Of a stretch of DNA of 64,000 nucleotides, positions 36,672 through 49,131 are shown in pieces. Numbering within the stretch: the stretch's first letter is position 1; every line of letters begins with the position of its first letter. The translations under genes were made by a program, and so were the position numbers. This DNA comes from Austropuccinia psidii (taxonomy: Eukaryota > Basidiomycota > Pucciniomycetes > Pucciniales > Sphaerophragmiaceae). The stretch is taken from the NCBI GenBank assembly GCA_023105745.1, contig JALGQZ010000009.1, positions 11,890,564-11,954,563 on the forward strand, in the 5' to 3' direction. The notes below the pieces were generated by a model. It did no database searches. It had not been told where the DNA came from and saw nothing but the letters and a program-made list of their open reading frames with translations.

Positions 36672-38870
36672 ATGTCAAAGCTCTTCAACATCAATAATAA
36701 GCAAGAAGATAAAACCCAAGAAATTCTTTTTCCAGGACCCACCATTCAGCACTCTTCAGGTGAGAAAATTTCTTAAAATTTGATAAAATGAATTTTTAAA
36801 TTATTTTTTCTAATTTATTTTTCTTATCTCTTTATTTCTAAGCATTACTACTAAAAGATGTTCTCAATACTCCATCTAATCAGATTTAGGTGGACTCAGA
36901 AGTAGAAATAATCCCACAAAAAGAAAAAGGAAGAGCAAAGTTCCCAGTGGAACAGAATTCACACAAGGAATTTCTATATCCAAAAGAAAAGTCCTTGAAA
37001 TTCCATTATTTCTGAACCATAATTAGAGCTGAAAATTAGTCACTAAACAGAGATAACTCATATTCAGAGGGCTCAAATAGTCACATACATGAGCTAGTAC
37101 AAACAGTACTACACACTCTACAAAGACAAGGACTGGGGAATGCTTCCCTAAATCCACCAAGGAGTGATGAATTCCTTGAGGAGGAGGAAATATTTGAATA
37201 CTCCAATGGATAGAATCCACTATAATTGAAGCCTCAAATAAAAAATATAAAGTAATTTTGAAACAAAAAGAGGTAGGAAAGCAAGGAAGAAGCCCCAGTG
37301 GCTTCTAGCAGCAAACCTCAATCAAACCAACCTCCCCAGAAAGGAAAAAAAACAATAAAAAGAATTGTAGCAAACCATGTCACCCAGCTTACAGGATTCC
37401 AAGAATACAAAAAGATGCCATGGACAATATTTTCAACATAGCCATAGCCTTGATGGAGCTCAAGGACAAAGAGGAAAAAAGAATGAGACAAGCATCTTTT
37501 CCAAAGAAATAACTCTGTCTCCTGATGTTGTAAGAGCTTTATTAGATATTAAGAATAATTTACTATCATTGAAAGAAATAAACAACAGTCTTATCCCAAA
37601 TTGCTGTAAAAAATAAGAAAGAAATAGATAATATCAAATTTGTGGTTGAAAACAATAAACCAAAAGTTCTTATTGACAATACTCAAAATTCAATACAAAG
37701 AAAACAAGATTTTTATAAGCATATCAGAGATATCAATGAAAATAATTTGGAAATAATTATGACCAAAGTATTGACAGTTTCATAGAAAAATAAAACAAAT
37801 TTTCCATTTGTGTTGAAAAATTTGAAGAAAAGACTTCATAATACCAACAATTGCTTCTGGAACATGTAGAGAAAAGTAATGAAGCAATAATCAATCTTAA
37901 AGATCATATTCAAAGCTAACTCAAGGTCATTACTGAGAAAATGGATAAAGTAAGTGAGGCTAACTTAAATATTCCAAAGTTATCAAACCCATTTACCAGC
38001 ATAAAAAGACCTGTAAAACCAAAAGAGGAAATACCAATTCCTTCATAGATTATTTGAGTCATCAATACAATGATCAAGCTTTAATAAAAAAGCACCTCAA
38101 CTTAAAGAATGACCAACAAGCACAGGTGAAGGTAAATATGAGCCTATGTCATTTTTTAAATCAATTGATATGCTTCAAGAGTATTATTCCATACAAGATG
38201 ATTTAATCATTTAAATATTAAATTCATTATTTGAAAAATCTGAAAAAAAGAATTATCATGGAATAAGACAGGCCAATAGTAAAACAACCTGGTCTGGGTG
38301 GGAAAATGAAATACTCACCAAGTGTTAAAATTGTTCTTGGAGGTATAAGATATAAAATGCATTTAAAAAATTCATTCTTTGACCCAGAAAAAGACAACCC
38401 CTCAAGTTATTTCTTAAAGAAAGCTTAAATATTTAATGCATTATGTCCACAAATTTCCAAGAAATGGTACACATTAAAATTCTCAAAAAATTTGGAGGAG
38501 AACTAGAAAATTCACTAACAAGCAGGTGCATAGAACCATTTTCCACAGAAGATTACATTAATTCACTATAAGACACTGTGAAAAGAAATGAGATTTACAG
38601 AAAACAGAAGAAGTTGGACATAAAAAGCTCAAACAAAATATTCATTAAGAAAGATAAACCAAAAGTACCTTTAAATCCCAATACCACTAATGAGAAATCA
38701 AAATGCCATAAATGTGGTGGTATTGGGAATTTAACCAATAATTTCCTGAAGAAATAAAAATATATTCAATTTTGGAAACAGAAGAACACAATTACAACAA
38801 AGAAGAATCTGATTATGAAAGAGAAAATGAAAAATCAGGAACTTTTGGAAGTGATTAAATCAACATAATC
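36672..38870 (+). pseudogene. Gypsy gag remnant
   Basis: ATG near 36672 starts a short frame. A possible splice donor (CAG|GTGAGA near 36760) follows, and coding-like sequence resumes near 36880. Recognisable pieces include RSDEFLEEEEIF, a frame at 37377-37616 with KEITLSPDVVRALLDI, and Lys/Asn-rich coiled-coil-like sequence. A zinc knuckle at about 38700-38757 reads KCHKCGGIGNLTNNF. It has lost both its His and its last Cys. Many stops break it throughout. Confidence 0.7.
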
Positions 38871-38879
38871 AATTCTCAA

Positions 38880-41165
38880 ATTGATAATATTTATTCAATC
38901 TATGAGCTACTGGGTGTGAACCCCAATTTACCACAACTGGGAACATCTGACGTATGCCTTACAAATATTCAACCTTCCAAATTGAATAGAACAAAACTTG
39001 AAACAGGAATGGGCTATACAGCTAGAAAATCAAGTATCAGTATTTTTATGATAAAAAATAAAGAGGCAAAGATAAATCTGAACACAGGAGCATACTGCAC
39101 TTTTGTTTTAAAGGTTTATTTACAAACAGAATTAACAGATTGGGAAGAAAAACCTATACCAATACAAGGGGTCAAATTTATTAGAGCAAGTGAAAGCATG
39201 AAACCCCTTGGAATTATTGATTTGAAATTAATTCTCTCACATTGATCTCAATGTATAGGAATAAAATTGGAGATTTTAGTAACGGAAAACTGTACCAGTA
39301 ACCACTTCATACTGGAAATTGATCACTTATCAACTTATGGTATACATATCTCAAACCAAAAAGATAGGTGTTTTACCTTAGGAGACAATAAAAGACAAAA
39401 ATTTGGTTTCTTAAATAATAAGAAACAAATTACTTTCATAAAATATGAAGAAAAAATCCCAGAAAAGAACTTACTCATAAGCAAACACCTGAAAGAGGCA
39501 TAATTCAATAAAGCATTAACAGAAGAAACAAAAGAAAACTTAATTTATTTATTATATAAATACAAAAATACCTTTGAAACTTACAAAAATCCATTAGGTT
39601 CTATTATTTAACATGAGGTGGATATTCTTCTAAATATAGAAAACCCTTATCAAGCCATCCCAAGAGCTAGAGAAGCCTTAGAGGTCCACATTAATTAATT
39701 AATGGACCTAGGGGTCTCAAGGAAAGTAGGACATATTGAATAGGAAGAGGTAACTACACCTGTTATTTTATCCTGGAACAATGTTAAATTAAGGATGGTA
39801 GGAGATTTTAGATCTTTGAGTACCTCAATCATCCCTGACAGATATCCAATACCTAAAGCCCATGAGACATTAATACAACTGTCAAAGGCTAATATTCTTA
39901 CAGCCATGGATGCTCTTAAAGGTTTTCAACAATATTCCTTAACAGAAAATTTCAAAAAACTACTAAAAATAAGAGTCCACTGTTAAATATATGAATACTA
40001 AATAATTAAATTTTGTATGAAAAATTCCCCTTCACAATATCAGAATAGAGTTAATACTATATTCCCTGAATAACTCTCAGAGAAATGGCTAATAATCTAC
40101 ATTTATGATATCATAGTTTTTGAGAAAATTTGGAAAATCACCGGAAAGTACTTGAGAGAGTCTTATTAAAAGTTGCTCAAGTGAATATGAAAATCTCCTT
40201 GAAGTAATGTCATTTTGCATATAGTGATCTAAATGAACTAGGAAATGTTGTATCTGGAATAAGGTTGGTAATAGATAAAAAGAAAGTAGAAGAAGTACCA
40301 CTGAGCTCAATTCCCCAAGCTAAGGAATAAATGAAGTAATTCTTAGGAATTTATGCATATTACAGGCAAAATATCAAGTACTTTGCAAAAATTTCCAAAT
40401 CTCTTCATAAGCTCTGTGATCAACAGACAGTCTATGAAATGAATAAAGAAAGAGTCAAAGCATATGAGAGACTGAAAAAAATCCCTCACAAATTTCCCTT
40501 TCCTTTGAATTCCAGATTTAAAATTACCATTCAAAGTTTAAATTGATTCTTGTGGAGAAGGATTAGGTTCTGAACTATGTCAAGCACAAATTATCAATGA
40601 TAAGCCTTTTGAGGGATCAATTGGCTTTATTTCCAGACAAGTTAATCCAACAGAATCCAGGTATGTAGAAATTCAAATACAATGCTTTTGCTTAGTGTAG
40701 GCTTTAGAGAAATTACACTACTACTTAGATGGAAGAGTATTTGATTTCATTACAGACTTTAATTATGTAAAGTAATTGTTAAACATTAATAAACCAAACA
40801 AACATATTCTGAGATGGCAAATTTCTGTTAAATAGAGTGGAGAGAATATTACTATAGTCCAAAAATCTGGAAACATCAATAAGAATGCAGATGAACTTAG
40901 CAGATGGGCTTTAGTAAATACACCTGAAAACCCAGAATGGGACCACAGGAATAATATATATATAAGGAATATGTGTCACAGAAATTGGCACAAAATCTTT
41001 TAACCAAGCTAAAGAGACCTATAAGATGGATAATACTTTCCATCTTTTATGCTAACTTTTGATGAAAGACTTCAAAGACCCATAATTATCTTTCAAACTG
41101 GATGAATTACAAAAAGCTCATTATGAAGGAAGATTACACCTCCTTGATGGAATTACTTATCATAG
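38880..41165 (+). pseudogene. Gypsy protease, RT and RNase H remnant
   Basis: The protease active site reads INLNTGAYC (Asp to Asn) near 39070. RT motifs VGDFRSLSTSIIPDRYPIP and MDALKGFQQYS follow at 39800-39930. The catalytic box is YIYDIIVF (one Asp lost) near 40095. RNase H motifs [10 protein letters not shown] and FITDF lie at 40545 and 40750. The N-terminal integrase linker (HLLDGITYH) is cut at 41165 by the chromovirus. Stops and shifts are frequent. Confidence 0.85.
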
Positions 41166-42731
41166 TGTCACAACCACAAATAATCACCCCCCAATGGGTG
41201 TTTCAGCAATTCTGGCCTGAACCCAGTTTATGGTCAATTGGCCACATAATATGTTTATGGCCAATTGTACTCTCTTGGTTCTCTATGGCCTCTTGGCCAT
41301 ATCACCCTTCCACTGGCCATTTATGGCCTCAGGCAATATCTTTCCTTCATTCGCCTTCTTGGCCAATTCTCCGCCTCACCAACCCCCAGGCCATTATCCT
41401 GGTTTTTGGGCCTGGGGGGTCTTTTCAGTCTGCTAGGGGCCTATGGCCCCTCTAGCCACCACCAAAGCCCTTGGCCCAACCCCTTATATTAGGGTTTTGG
41501 GCCATGTAGGCCCCCTATGGCCTCTACGGCCCACGGTCCATGGGACCATTAGGCCCCTTTTGGCCTAAATCCAATGAGGCCAAAAGGGGCCAAGGGGGCA
41601 GTTAATCAGCCCCCAAGCCACAAGTGGGAACACCTGAGCCAGTTTTGGCCCCAGAACTAGCCAAAACCACCTTAGGACCCAAATTTGGCCATAATTCAGT
41701 CCGTGGCCTCTGGAAACCACCAGCTCAGCTCCAAGCAAGGATTCCCCTCAAGTTCAGGGGAAGACTTTTCCTTCCTCAATGCACCCTATACTCAAGGATC
41801 CAGGAGTGGTGCATATATGGTAAAATATACCATTTTTGCTCAGCAATCCAATGGTGACATTTTCAAGACCAAATTATGTGAACCAAATCAAGTCCCCAAT
41901 CCATCACCAATTTCAAAGGAGGATGTTTCAGCTATTCAGTCTGGCAATTCCCTGGGGGCTACCAGAAGACCATTCAAGGATCCCAACCACCTGGCCCTGC
42001 AGGAGTTGGGTTCTCAATTATCATCAGGACTATTCTAAGGGCAATTATCAGAGGTTATCATTCATTTCAGTCATTGTCAAGACATCAAGTACTCAGCATT
42101 CCTTGGACAACTCAATTGGTCCATACAGGTAGTAATCAAGTATCCTGTATGGCCTTGGCCCATTTGGGCCAATTCATATTCTACTGTGGGAATTCAGTCA
42201 CACAGTTCAAGTCTAAAGATGGCCAGAGCTGGAATGGCCCAATTCAGACAATAAAGCTGGATGACTCACCTTCCAGGATCAGCTTTTCAGTGTTTCACAT
42301 ATACTGGCCACCTTTCATCAGATGGGGACTTTTTCCCCAGTTAATTAATATATTGTATTTATCTTTATCCTTATTTTATTTTATTTAATTAAATTAAATA
42401 CTAATAATCTTAAGTCAGTCATTTTCACCTTTCTTCTTTGCCTGTCAGTGGATATTGGTGGTCATATCCTTTACTAATTTCATTGTTCTTTCTGGCAGGT
42501 TGAAACAGTGAATTGAGGATTCATTTGGTTGGCTCTTTCGCTTTTGGCTTTCTTATTATCTTGGCCATTGGCTTCCTTTTCTTTTCATCTTTTGGAATAC
42601 TTGTCTTTACTCTTGTTCTTCTTTGAAGAAATTCATTCCTTCTTATTTCTTTATCCTTTTGGAGCCTTCCAAGTGATCTCTTGATTCCTGAGTTCCAGGC
42701 CACTCTTGCTTCCATAAGAGCCCCTGTGACA
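41166..42731 (+). repeat. Chromovirus 5' LTR
   Basis: It is 1566 bp. The first 500 bp are unusually rich in GGCC and TGGCC motifs in a much higher GC setting than the surroundings. It is nearly collinear with 49132-50641, with several indels. Short frames of 60-120 codons inside it also appear in the 3' LTR and are probably not genes. Confidence 0.93.
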
Positions 42732-43446
42732 TTATATTAATTAGCTCATAATTTCTTTTAATTCTGTTCATTCATTCATTTTATCATTCTGATTCACTCA
42801 TTTCATTTAAATTATGACTCTTTAATGTTTTATGAGCTTTATGATCTTTTGTCACCTCTCAATTTTCTCTCATTAATTCTTCATTTTGAAAATTGAAAGC
42901 TGACCCATTCTTTACTTTGTGCTTCTCTTTTTCAAATCTTATATCAAATCATCAAATTTTAACTCATTTATAATTCAGGCATAATCTCAATTTTCATTTG
43001 ATTTTTGAAATTGGTCATCAAGATTGTTCAGACACACTCTCCATATCAAGATTCATTTTGAATTATTCTTCAAGAATTTTTGATTTTAGGAAGATTTCAC
43101 TTGAATTGATTTCATTGATTTATTTGACCTATAATTGATATTTAATTCAAGAAAATTGATTGACCTGAACATTTCATTGATTTTGCTGATCTTCACATCA
43201 AAAATTTTGACATAAATTGACTTTTCCTCAATAATATTGACTGATGGATTTTCTGCAAGATTTTGATTTTGACTGATTTGACATATTGATTCATTGACTT
43301 CAAGCTTTGATTTGATATTTAATTGATTGTTTTACCTGAAGATTTTTTATTAGATTCATTGAATTTCCTCAAGATTTTATTGTTGATTTTGACTTCAAGC
43401 AAATTTTTATCTTATTTGTTCTATTTTGAATTCTATTCCTTAAATC
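42732..43446 (+). other. Chromovirus leader
   Basis: T-rich leader between the 5' LTR and the gag start, with recurring TTGATTTTGA-like words after 43000. The primer binding site should be at its left end but I did not recognise a tRNA match. Confidence 0.5.
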
Positions 43447-44734
43447 ATGCCCATTCAACATTCACCTCCTGCAAGACAGACCATATCTCAGACCAGAGCT
43501 CAAGCTGTTCTTACTCCAACTCCAAGAGCTCCTCTTGATGGCACCCCAGCAGTTCTTCAACTGAGGGCCCAATCAGATAGAGGACCCCATATGGAAGGAG
43601 CAGCACCATGCAGGAAGGAAGGAAGAGGGCTAATAAGATCAAGTTCATGCGCAGGGGTAGTTGGCGGATTTCCAGGACAATCAAGGACCACTTTTAAAGG
43701 TCCTGGTGAAGATGGTGAAGAGGAGGAGGAGAGTTCTGTGGAAGAGGAAGAGTCTAATGGTACTGAAGGTGTCCCTGCTCCAGTGGGGGCATACCAAGGT
43801 ACTGGAGGACCAACTCTAGCCCAGTCCTATCAGTCTGAACCATCCTTATTGGCCATTATGCAGCAGATGACCCCAATTATGGCCAATCTTCAAGAAGCTT
43901 CAGTTTATGATGCATTAAGACCACCATCCTTCAAGACTCCATCTATGAAGGCACCAGAATACTTTTATGGGACTCAGCCCTTCAAGGTCAGAAGCTTCAT
44001 TGAGTCTTGTCAATTGATCTTTCATAATGATCCGGAAAGGTTTGCTCAAGACAGAAAAAGAGTTTGCTATGCCACTTCATTTGTCATTGGCAGGGCTGCA
44101 AAATGGATTGAGCCTTACCTTTCCCATCTCACAAATCAAAATCCAAACTACCTTTGCAATTCCTAGAGCTTATTTGAATCTCAACTCTTCACCTTATTTG
44201 GGGACCCAAATGAAGTCCGAAAAGCTGAAGCAGAATCGGATTCTCTAAGAATGAAAGAAGGTGGCCATGTTTCTTTATACATAGCTGATTTCAGAAGTTT
44301 GGTTTCAAGAATTGGAGATTGGGGTGAAAGGGCTCATATTCATCATTTCAGGAAAGGATTTCCATCCAGGATTTTGGATCAATTTGCTTCCTATCCTTCA
44401 AGACTTAATGGATGTTACCCTGGAGCTTGATGCCAGGTACCATGAGAGGCAAAAAGAGAAGAAGCTAGAAGCCTCAAAGTCAAATTCTTCTCATCCTCAA
44501 AATTCTTCAAGCTCAAGTCAAAAGAAGAATAACAAATTTCAGAAGAGGGACAACCCCCATTCTTCTTTTCTGAATAAAGACTTCAAGCTGATGAATCCTG
44601 AAAAAGGAAGAAGAATCAAGGAGGGTCTATGTACCTATTGTGGTGGGAAGCATAATATTGATTCCTGTTTCAAAAGGCCTCAAAACAAGCTTGCCCAACC
44701 GTCAGGAAATTTTGCCATCCAGGGAGGAGCATGA
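43447..44734 (+). pseudogene. Chromovirus gag, broken by one stop and one frameshift
   Basis: ATG at 43447 opens a frame to TAG at 44164-44166. The same frame continues with SLFESQLFTLFGDPNEVRKA, a retrotransposon Gag core motif, so the TAG replaces a codon that is probably Trp. Near 44395 the frame shifts to the one ending at 44734. That part includes LDARYHERQKEKK, a Ser/Gln-rich linker and the zinc knuckle CTYCGGKHNIDSC (C-x2-C-x3-H-x4-C). An acidic segment (EDGEEEEESSVEEEES) lies near residues 87-102. Overall about 430 residues. Confidence 0.88.
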
Positions 44735-44768
44735 GTGAAGATCATGTTGTTTTCCATCCAGAGCACAT

Positions 44769-46465
44769 TTGCACATTCTGAATACTGGTGTCAAGAATTC
44801 TCTTAAATTCTATGTTTTTTCTTCTCTTTCTGATGTTCTTTACAGTATTCTCATTGATTCTGGTGCTACCAACTCATTTATTGCAAAGCATTTTGTTCAC
44901 AGGTATTCATTGACTATGTCAGAACTCCCAGAGAAGATTCCTCTTATCATTTTGGACTCCTCTGAGCCCCCTTCGTTATTTGTGACTCACCATACTAAAT
45001 ATATGGTTGAGCTTCCTTCATTCCCAAGATTTGAATGGGACTTTTTAGTCATTGATACTCCCGAGGGAGAAGACCTCATATTTGGCTTTGACTTTCTCAA
45101 TCATTTTAATCCATCTATTGATTGGAGGCAAAGGCTGATCACCTTTAATTCTGATTATAAGGGGTATTATGATCCTTCAAAATCTTCCAGTAATGACGTT
45201 TCTTCTGCCAAGTCATGTGAAGCGCTGGTTGGTGCTTCTAGAACACAATCTTTTCCATCATCTGTCCATATTCCTCCCCTTACTTCCCATAAGTCATTAC
45301 TATCCTCTAGAAATGAAGTCTTCAGAGAGATTCAAGATGTTGGAAAAGATAATTCTGTATCTTCACTTCATCTCTTCTTTGGGAATATGGACCTTCCCCC
45401 TTCATCTTATCATGACTCCCTGGGGGAGTTGTGGGATGAAGAGGAAGAGCCAGAACAAGTAGAAAATGTGATTAAGGTTGTTCCCTCTGTCTATCACCAG
45501 TACTTGGATGTATTCTCCAAGGTGAAAGCAGAGAATCTTCCTCCTCACCATGCCTGTGATCATCATATCAAGCTGGAGGGGTCTCTACCTCCAGATGGTG
45601 TTGTCTACTCTTTATCAAGCCAAGAGTCAGATACACTCAGGGCCTACATTTCAGAGAATTTAGAGAAAGGTTTCATCCAGCCAAGCTCCTCTTCAAAAGG
45701 AGCACCTGTCCTCTTTGTTAAAAAGAAAGATGGTGGCCTCTGTTTGGGTGTTGATTACCATAAACTCAATGCTGTTACTAGGAATAACAATTATCCTGTT
45801 CCTCCTATGAATCAGCTCCTTAATGTCTTTAATTTCTCTTCTATCTTCTCCAAGATTTATCTGCGTGAAGAATATAACCTTCTCAGAATCAAGGAGGGTG
45901 ATTAACATTTGACAGCTTTCAGAACTAAACATGGCACTTATGAGTACTTGGTTATGCCATTTGGGCTCACCAATGCTCCTGCCTTGTTTCAAAATCTTGT
46001 CAATGATATTTTCCAAGATCTTCTTGATGTTTTTGTTGTGGTTTATTTGGATGAAATTATTGTCTTTTCCAAATCTGAGGAAGTAAATTTCACGCATGTG
46101 CCCACTGTTCTTACCAGACTCAGAGCCAATAACCTCTTTTCTAAGGCTTCTACGTGTCTATTTCATGTTACTACTGTTGAGTATCTAGGTTGTGTTGTTT
46201 CTTCTGAAGGCCTCAAGATGGACCAAGCAAAATTGCAGCAAATTCTTAATTGGCCACATCCAAGAAACCTCAAGGCACTTCAATCTTTCCTTGTCTTTAC
46301 CAACTTTTACTGCCGTTTCATCAAGAATTATTCAAAGAAAATCAGTTCACTCACCAGTTTCCTCAAGATTCCTGTTTCCCCCTCAATGAGGAAGCTATTA
46401 GTCAGTTTAACCAACTCAAAGAGGCTTTCACCACTTCTCCAATCCTTCTCTACCCACCATTGTAG
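44769..46465 (+). pseudogene. Chromovirus protease and reverse transcriptase
   Basis: The protease motif LIDSGATNSFI is intact near 44850. The RT fingers motif APVLFVKKKDGGL, the palm FRTKHGTYEYLVMPFGLTNAP and the thumb EYLGCVVSSEGLKMD are clear. The frame is interrupted by TAA at 45903-45905 and by a shift near 46370-46390. The catalytic box reads VVYLDEIIVFSK, with Glu instead of the second Asp of YLDD, which should disable polymerisation. Confidence 0.9.
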
Positions 46466-47060
46466 AGAACAATGCATCCAATTATGCCTTGGGTGCTATA
46501 CTGAGTCAGGTCTCTGACTCAGGAAAACATCCCTTTGCATTCAACAGCCACAAGCTTATTCCATCACAGCTCAACTATTAGACTCATGACAAGGAACTCC
46601 TTGGAATAGTCTGGGCTCTCAAGCGCTGGAGGGCTTTCCTTCTTTCCCTTTCTTTGTCTTTTGAGGTTATCACCGATCATTCTTCACTTCAATACTCCAT
46701 GTCTTCAAAAGTCCTTACTCGCTGTCAAGCCTGCTGGGCTGAATTTCTCTCTGAATTTCGCTTCTCAATCACTTACCACCCTGGCCGCCTAGCTACTCTT
46801 CCGGATTCTTTGTCATGTCAGGACAATGTTTATCCAGAGAGGGGGGAGGATTTCATCAGCAAGAATCCAATCAACTTTCAACAGCTCATCAAGCAGGATG
46901 AAGTCCAACCTTCAAGATATTTTGCAGTTAAGGTGGAATCGTTTTCAAATTTGATTGACTCAATTCAGAAGGCTCCATGGCAAGACTCTCAGCACAGAAG
47001 TATTCTTCAAGAACTGGGTAAAGGTAAATCTTTCCGAGATTATTCTCTTATTCAAAGATT
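46466..47060 (+). pseudogene. Chromovirus RNase H
   Basis: It continues pol in another frame. ASNYALGAILSQV follows the first motif, with Asn just before it where a catalytic Asp is expected (IVENNASNYA). THDKELLGIVWALKRW and FEVITDHSSLQYSMSSKVLT are the later RNase H motifs. One stop occurs between NY and THDKE near 46578. The frame shifts again near 47060 into the integrase. Confidence 0.87.
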
Positions 47061-48388
47061 GGGTGGTGGTCCCAAATGACCCCACAATTCAACTCAGAAT
47101 CCTTCAAAAGTATCATTATTCTCCCCTAGCTGGACACCCTGGCCAAAAGAAGACTCTCAAACTTTTCAAGCAGGATTTCCACTGGTCCGGCATGACTGAA
47201 TTCATCAAGGATTATGTCTCATCCTGTCAACAGTGTTCAAGAAACAAGAATATTCATCACAAGAAGTTTGGATTCCTCAAACATCATCCAATTCCAAATG
47301 TTTCTTGGATTTGTCTTTCAATGGACTTTATCACTCAACTGCCACTGTCCAATTCTTTTGATTCAATTCTGTTCATAGTGGACAGGGTCTCAAAAATGGT
47401 GGTTTTAATTACCACAATGTCTTCAATCTCTTCACTGGATTTGTTCCATTTATTCATCAAGAATATTTTTTCAAATCATGGCTTTCCTTAAAGCATTTTC
47501 AGTGATAGAGGTTCACTTTTTGTTTCCACCTTTTGGACCAATCTTTGTCAGAAGCTCAAGATTTCAAGAGATCTGTCAACTGCTCATCACCCAGAAACTG
47601 ATGGACAGACAGAGAGGGTAAGTCAGATACTAGAACAGTACCTTTGGATGTATGTCAGTTATCATCATGATGATTGGAACACCTGGCTCCCTCTGGCTGA
47701 ATTGGCCTACAATAACTATGATCACTCTTCAACAAAGCAATCACCATTTTTTACTGTTTATGGAAGAAACCCACAATTTGACTCAGTTCACATTACTCAA
47801 GACACTCCTGCTGGAAAGTTATCAACAAAAATTAAATAATTACAGAAAGATTTCAAGAGAGAACTTGAAGTTGCCATAAACAGGTTTAAGAGGTATGCAG
47901 ATAAAATTAGAGCAAGTCCACCTGTTTTCAATCCTGGTGACATGGTATGGCTTTCTTCCAAGAACATCAAATCAACCAGACCCACCAAAAAACTGTCTGA
48001 AAGATGGTTGTGTCCTTTTCCAATCTTAAATAAAATCAGTACTCATGCTTACCACCCCAAGCTTCCATCTCAATGGAAATCCATCCATCCAGTCTTCCAC
48101 ATTTGCTTCCTTGAACCAGTCAAGACATCAACAATCCCAAATCAGCATCAAGAGCCTCCTCCTCCAATCATCATGGAAGAAGAAGAGGAATGGGAAGTCT
48201 CTCAAATACTGGATTCAAAGCTGAATAGAAGAAAGTTATGGTATCTGGTGGAATGGAAAGGCTGCAGTCAAGACCCAGAGGGATCCACTTAGGAACCAGC
48301 CAAAAACCTCAAGAATTTCCCTGAACTTGTGAAGGATTTCCATTCTTTATATCCTGACAAACCAGGCCCCAATTCTTCAAGAGCTTGA
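47060..48388 (+). pseudogene. Chromovirus integrase with chromodomain
   Basis: One frame carries this whole part, broken only by stops at 47489, 47837 and 48290. The zinc finger is seen as YHYSPLAGHPGQKKT and CQQCSRNK. All three integrase acidic residues are present: SMDFITQLP, SDRGSLFVS and TDGQTERV. A GPY-like module (LSERWLCPFPILNKIS) precedes the chromodomain (WEVSQILDSKLNRRKLWYLVEWKG). The TAG at 48290 falls where chromodomains have Trp before EPA. The C-terminus ends at TGA 48386-48388. Chromodomains steer integration to heterochromatin in related elements. Confidence 0.9.
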
Positions 48389-49131
48389 TTGTTATGGCTC
48401 TTGGTGGGGAGAGGAACTACCAAAAGTAAGTCCCACTCTTGGTATGCACCTTTAGGGGTATTCTACTCTTTTCTGTTGTAAGCATTACCTTGGCCACTCT
48501 GTGAGCACTTGCAATTTTGGACACAGATTTTTGGCCTGGCTTTCAACATTGAATTCCAATCTATGGCCATTTCCACTTTTGGAAATGGACCATTCTTCTT
48601 CTTAATCCTTTTTTACAAGTCATTACTTTTCAATACATTCTCTCATCAATCTTCCCTAATTTATGGCACTGGTGCGGGTGGTAACTACCAAAAGTAAGTT
48701 CCTCTACTGGTGTGCACTTCCCTGAGGGTTCTACAATCTTTCAAAACATCACCTTGGCCACTCTCTGAGCACCTGGCATCAAACCTTGCTTTCCAGGTCT
48801 TTTGCCATTTCACATCAACTGTCAATATCCGTGGTGAAGATTGGAATCCCCCTCAATATTCTCTTTTCCTTTATTTTTTCTTTATATTTTCTTCAAAATT
48901 TTATTTCTTATAAAGCTTTATGCCAATTCAATTTCTCAAAATTCCCAAAGCCAAATGTCAAGATAAGACCAAGTCAACCTCATTTCATATGCCAACCTCT
49001 TTACCAGTCTGAAAATTCTTTTCAAGATTAAATACCTCTGGAATCCCTATGTCCAATCCATCTCAACAGCCTCAACAGGCTTGTACCTTATCTTGGTGCT
49101 CAGGAGCTCACCATTCAAGGTAGGGGGGTAC
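48389..49131 (+). other. Chromovirus 3' untranslated region with an internal duplication
   Basis: Two related segments of about 105 bp (48408-48512 and 48672-48776) both contain AACTACCAAAAGTAAGT and CCTTGGCCACTCT followed by GTGAGCAC or CTGAGCAC. The region ends in the polypurine tract next to the 3' LTR. Confidence 0.75.

Noticed and set aside
41102..42388. Several overlapping ORFs of 70-117 codons near 41-42 kb
   Set aside because: They lie almost wholly within the chromovirus 5' LTR and their counterparts recur in the 3' LTR at 49-50 kb. They are LTR sequence with few stops because of higher GC.
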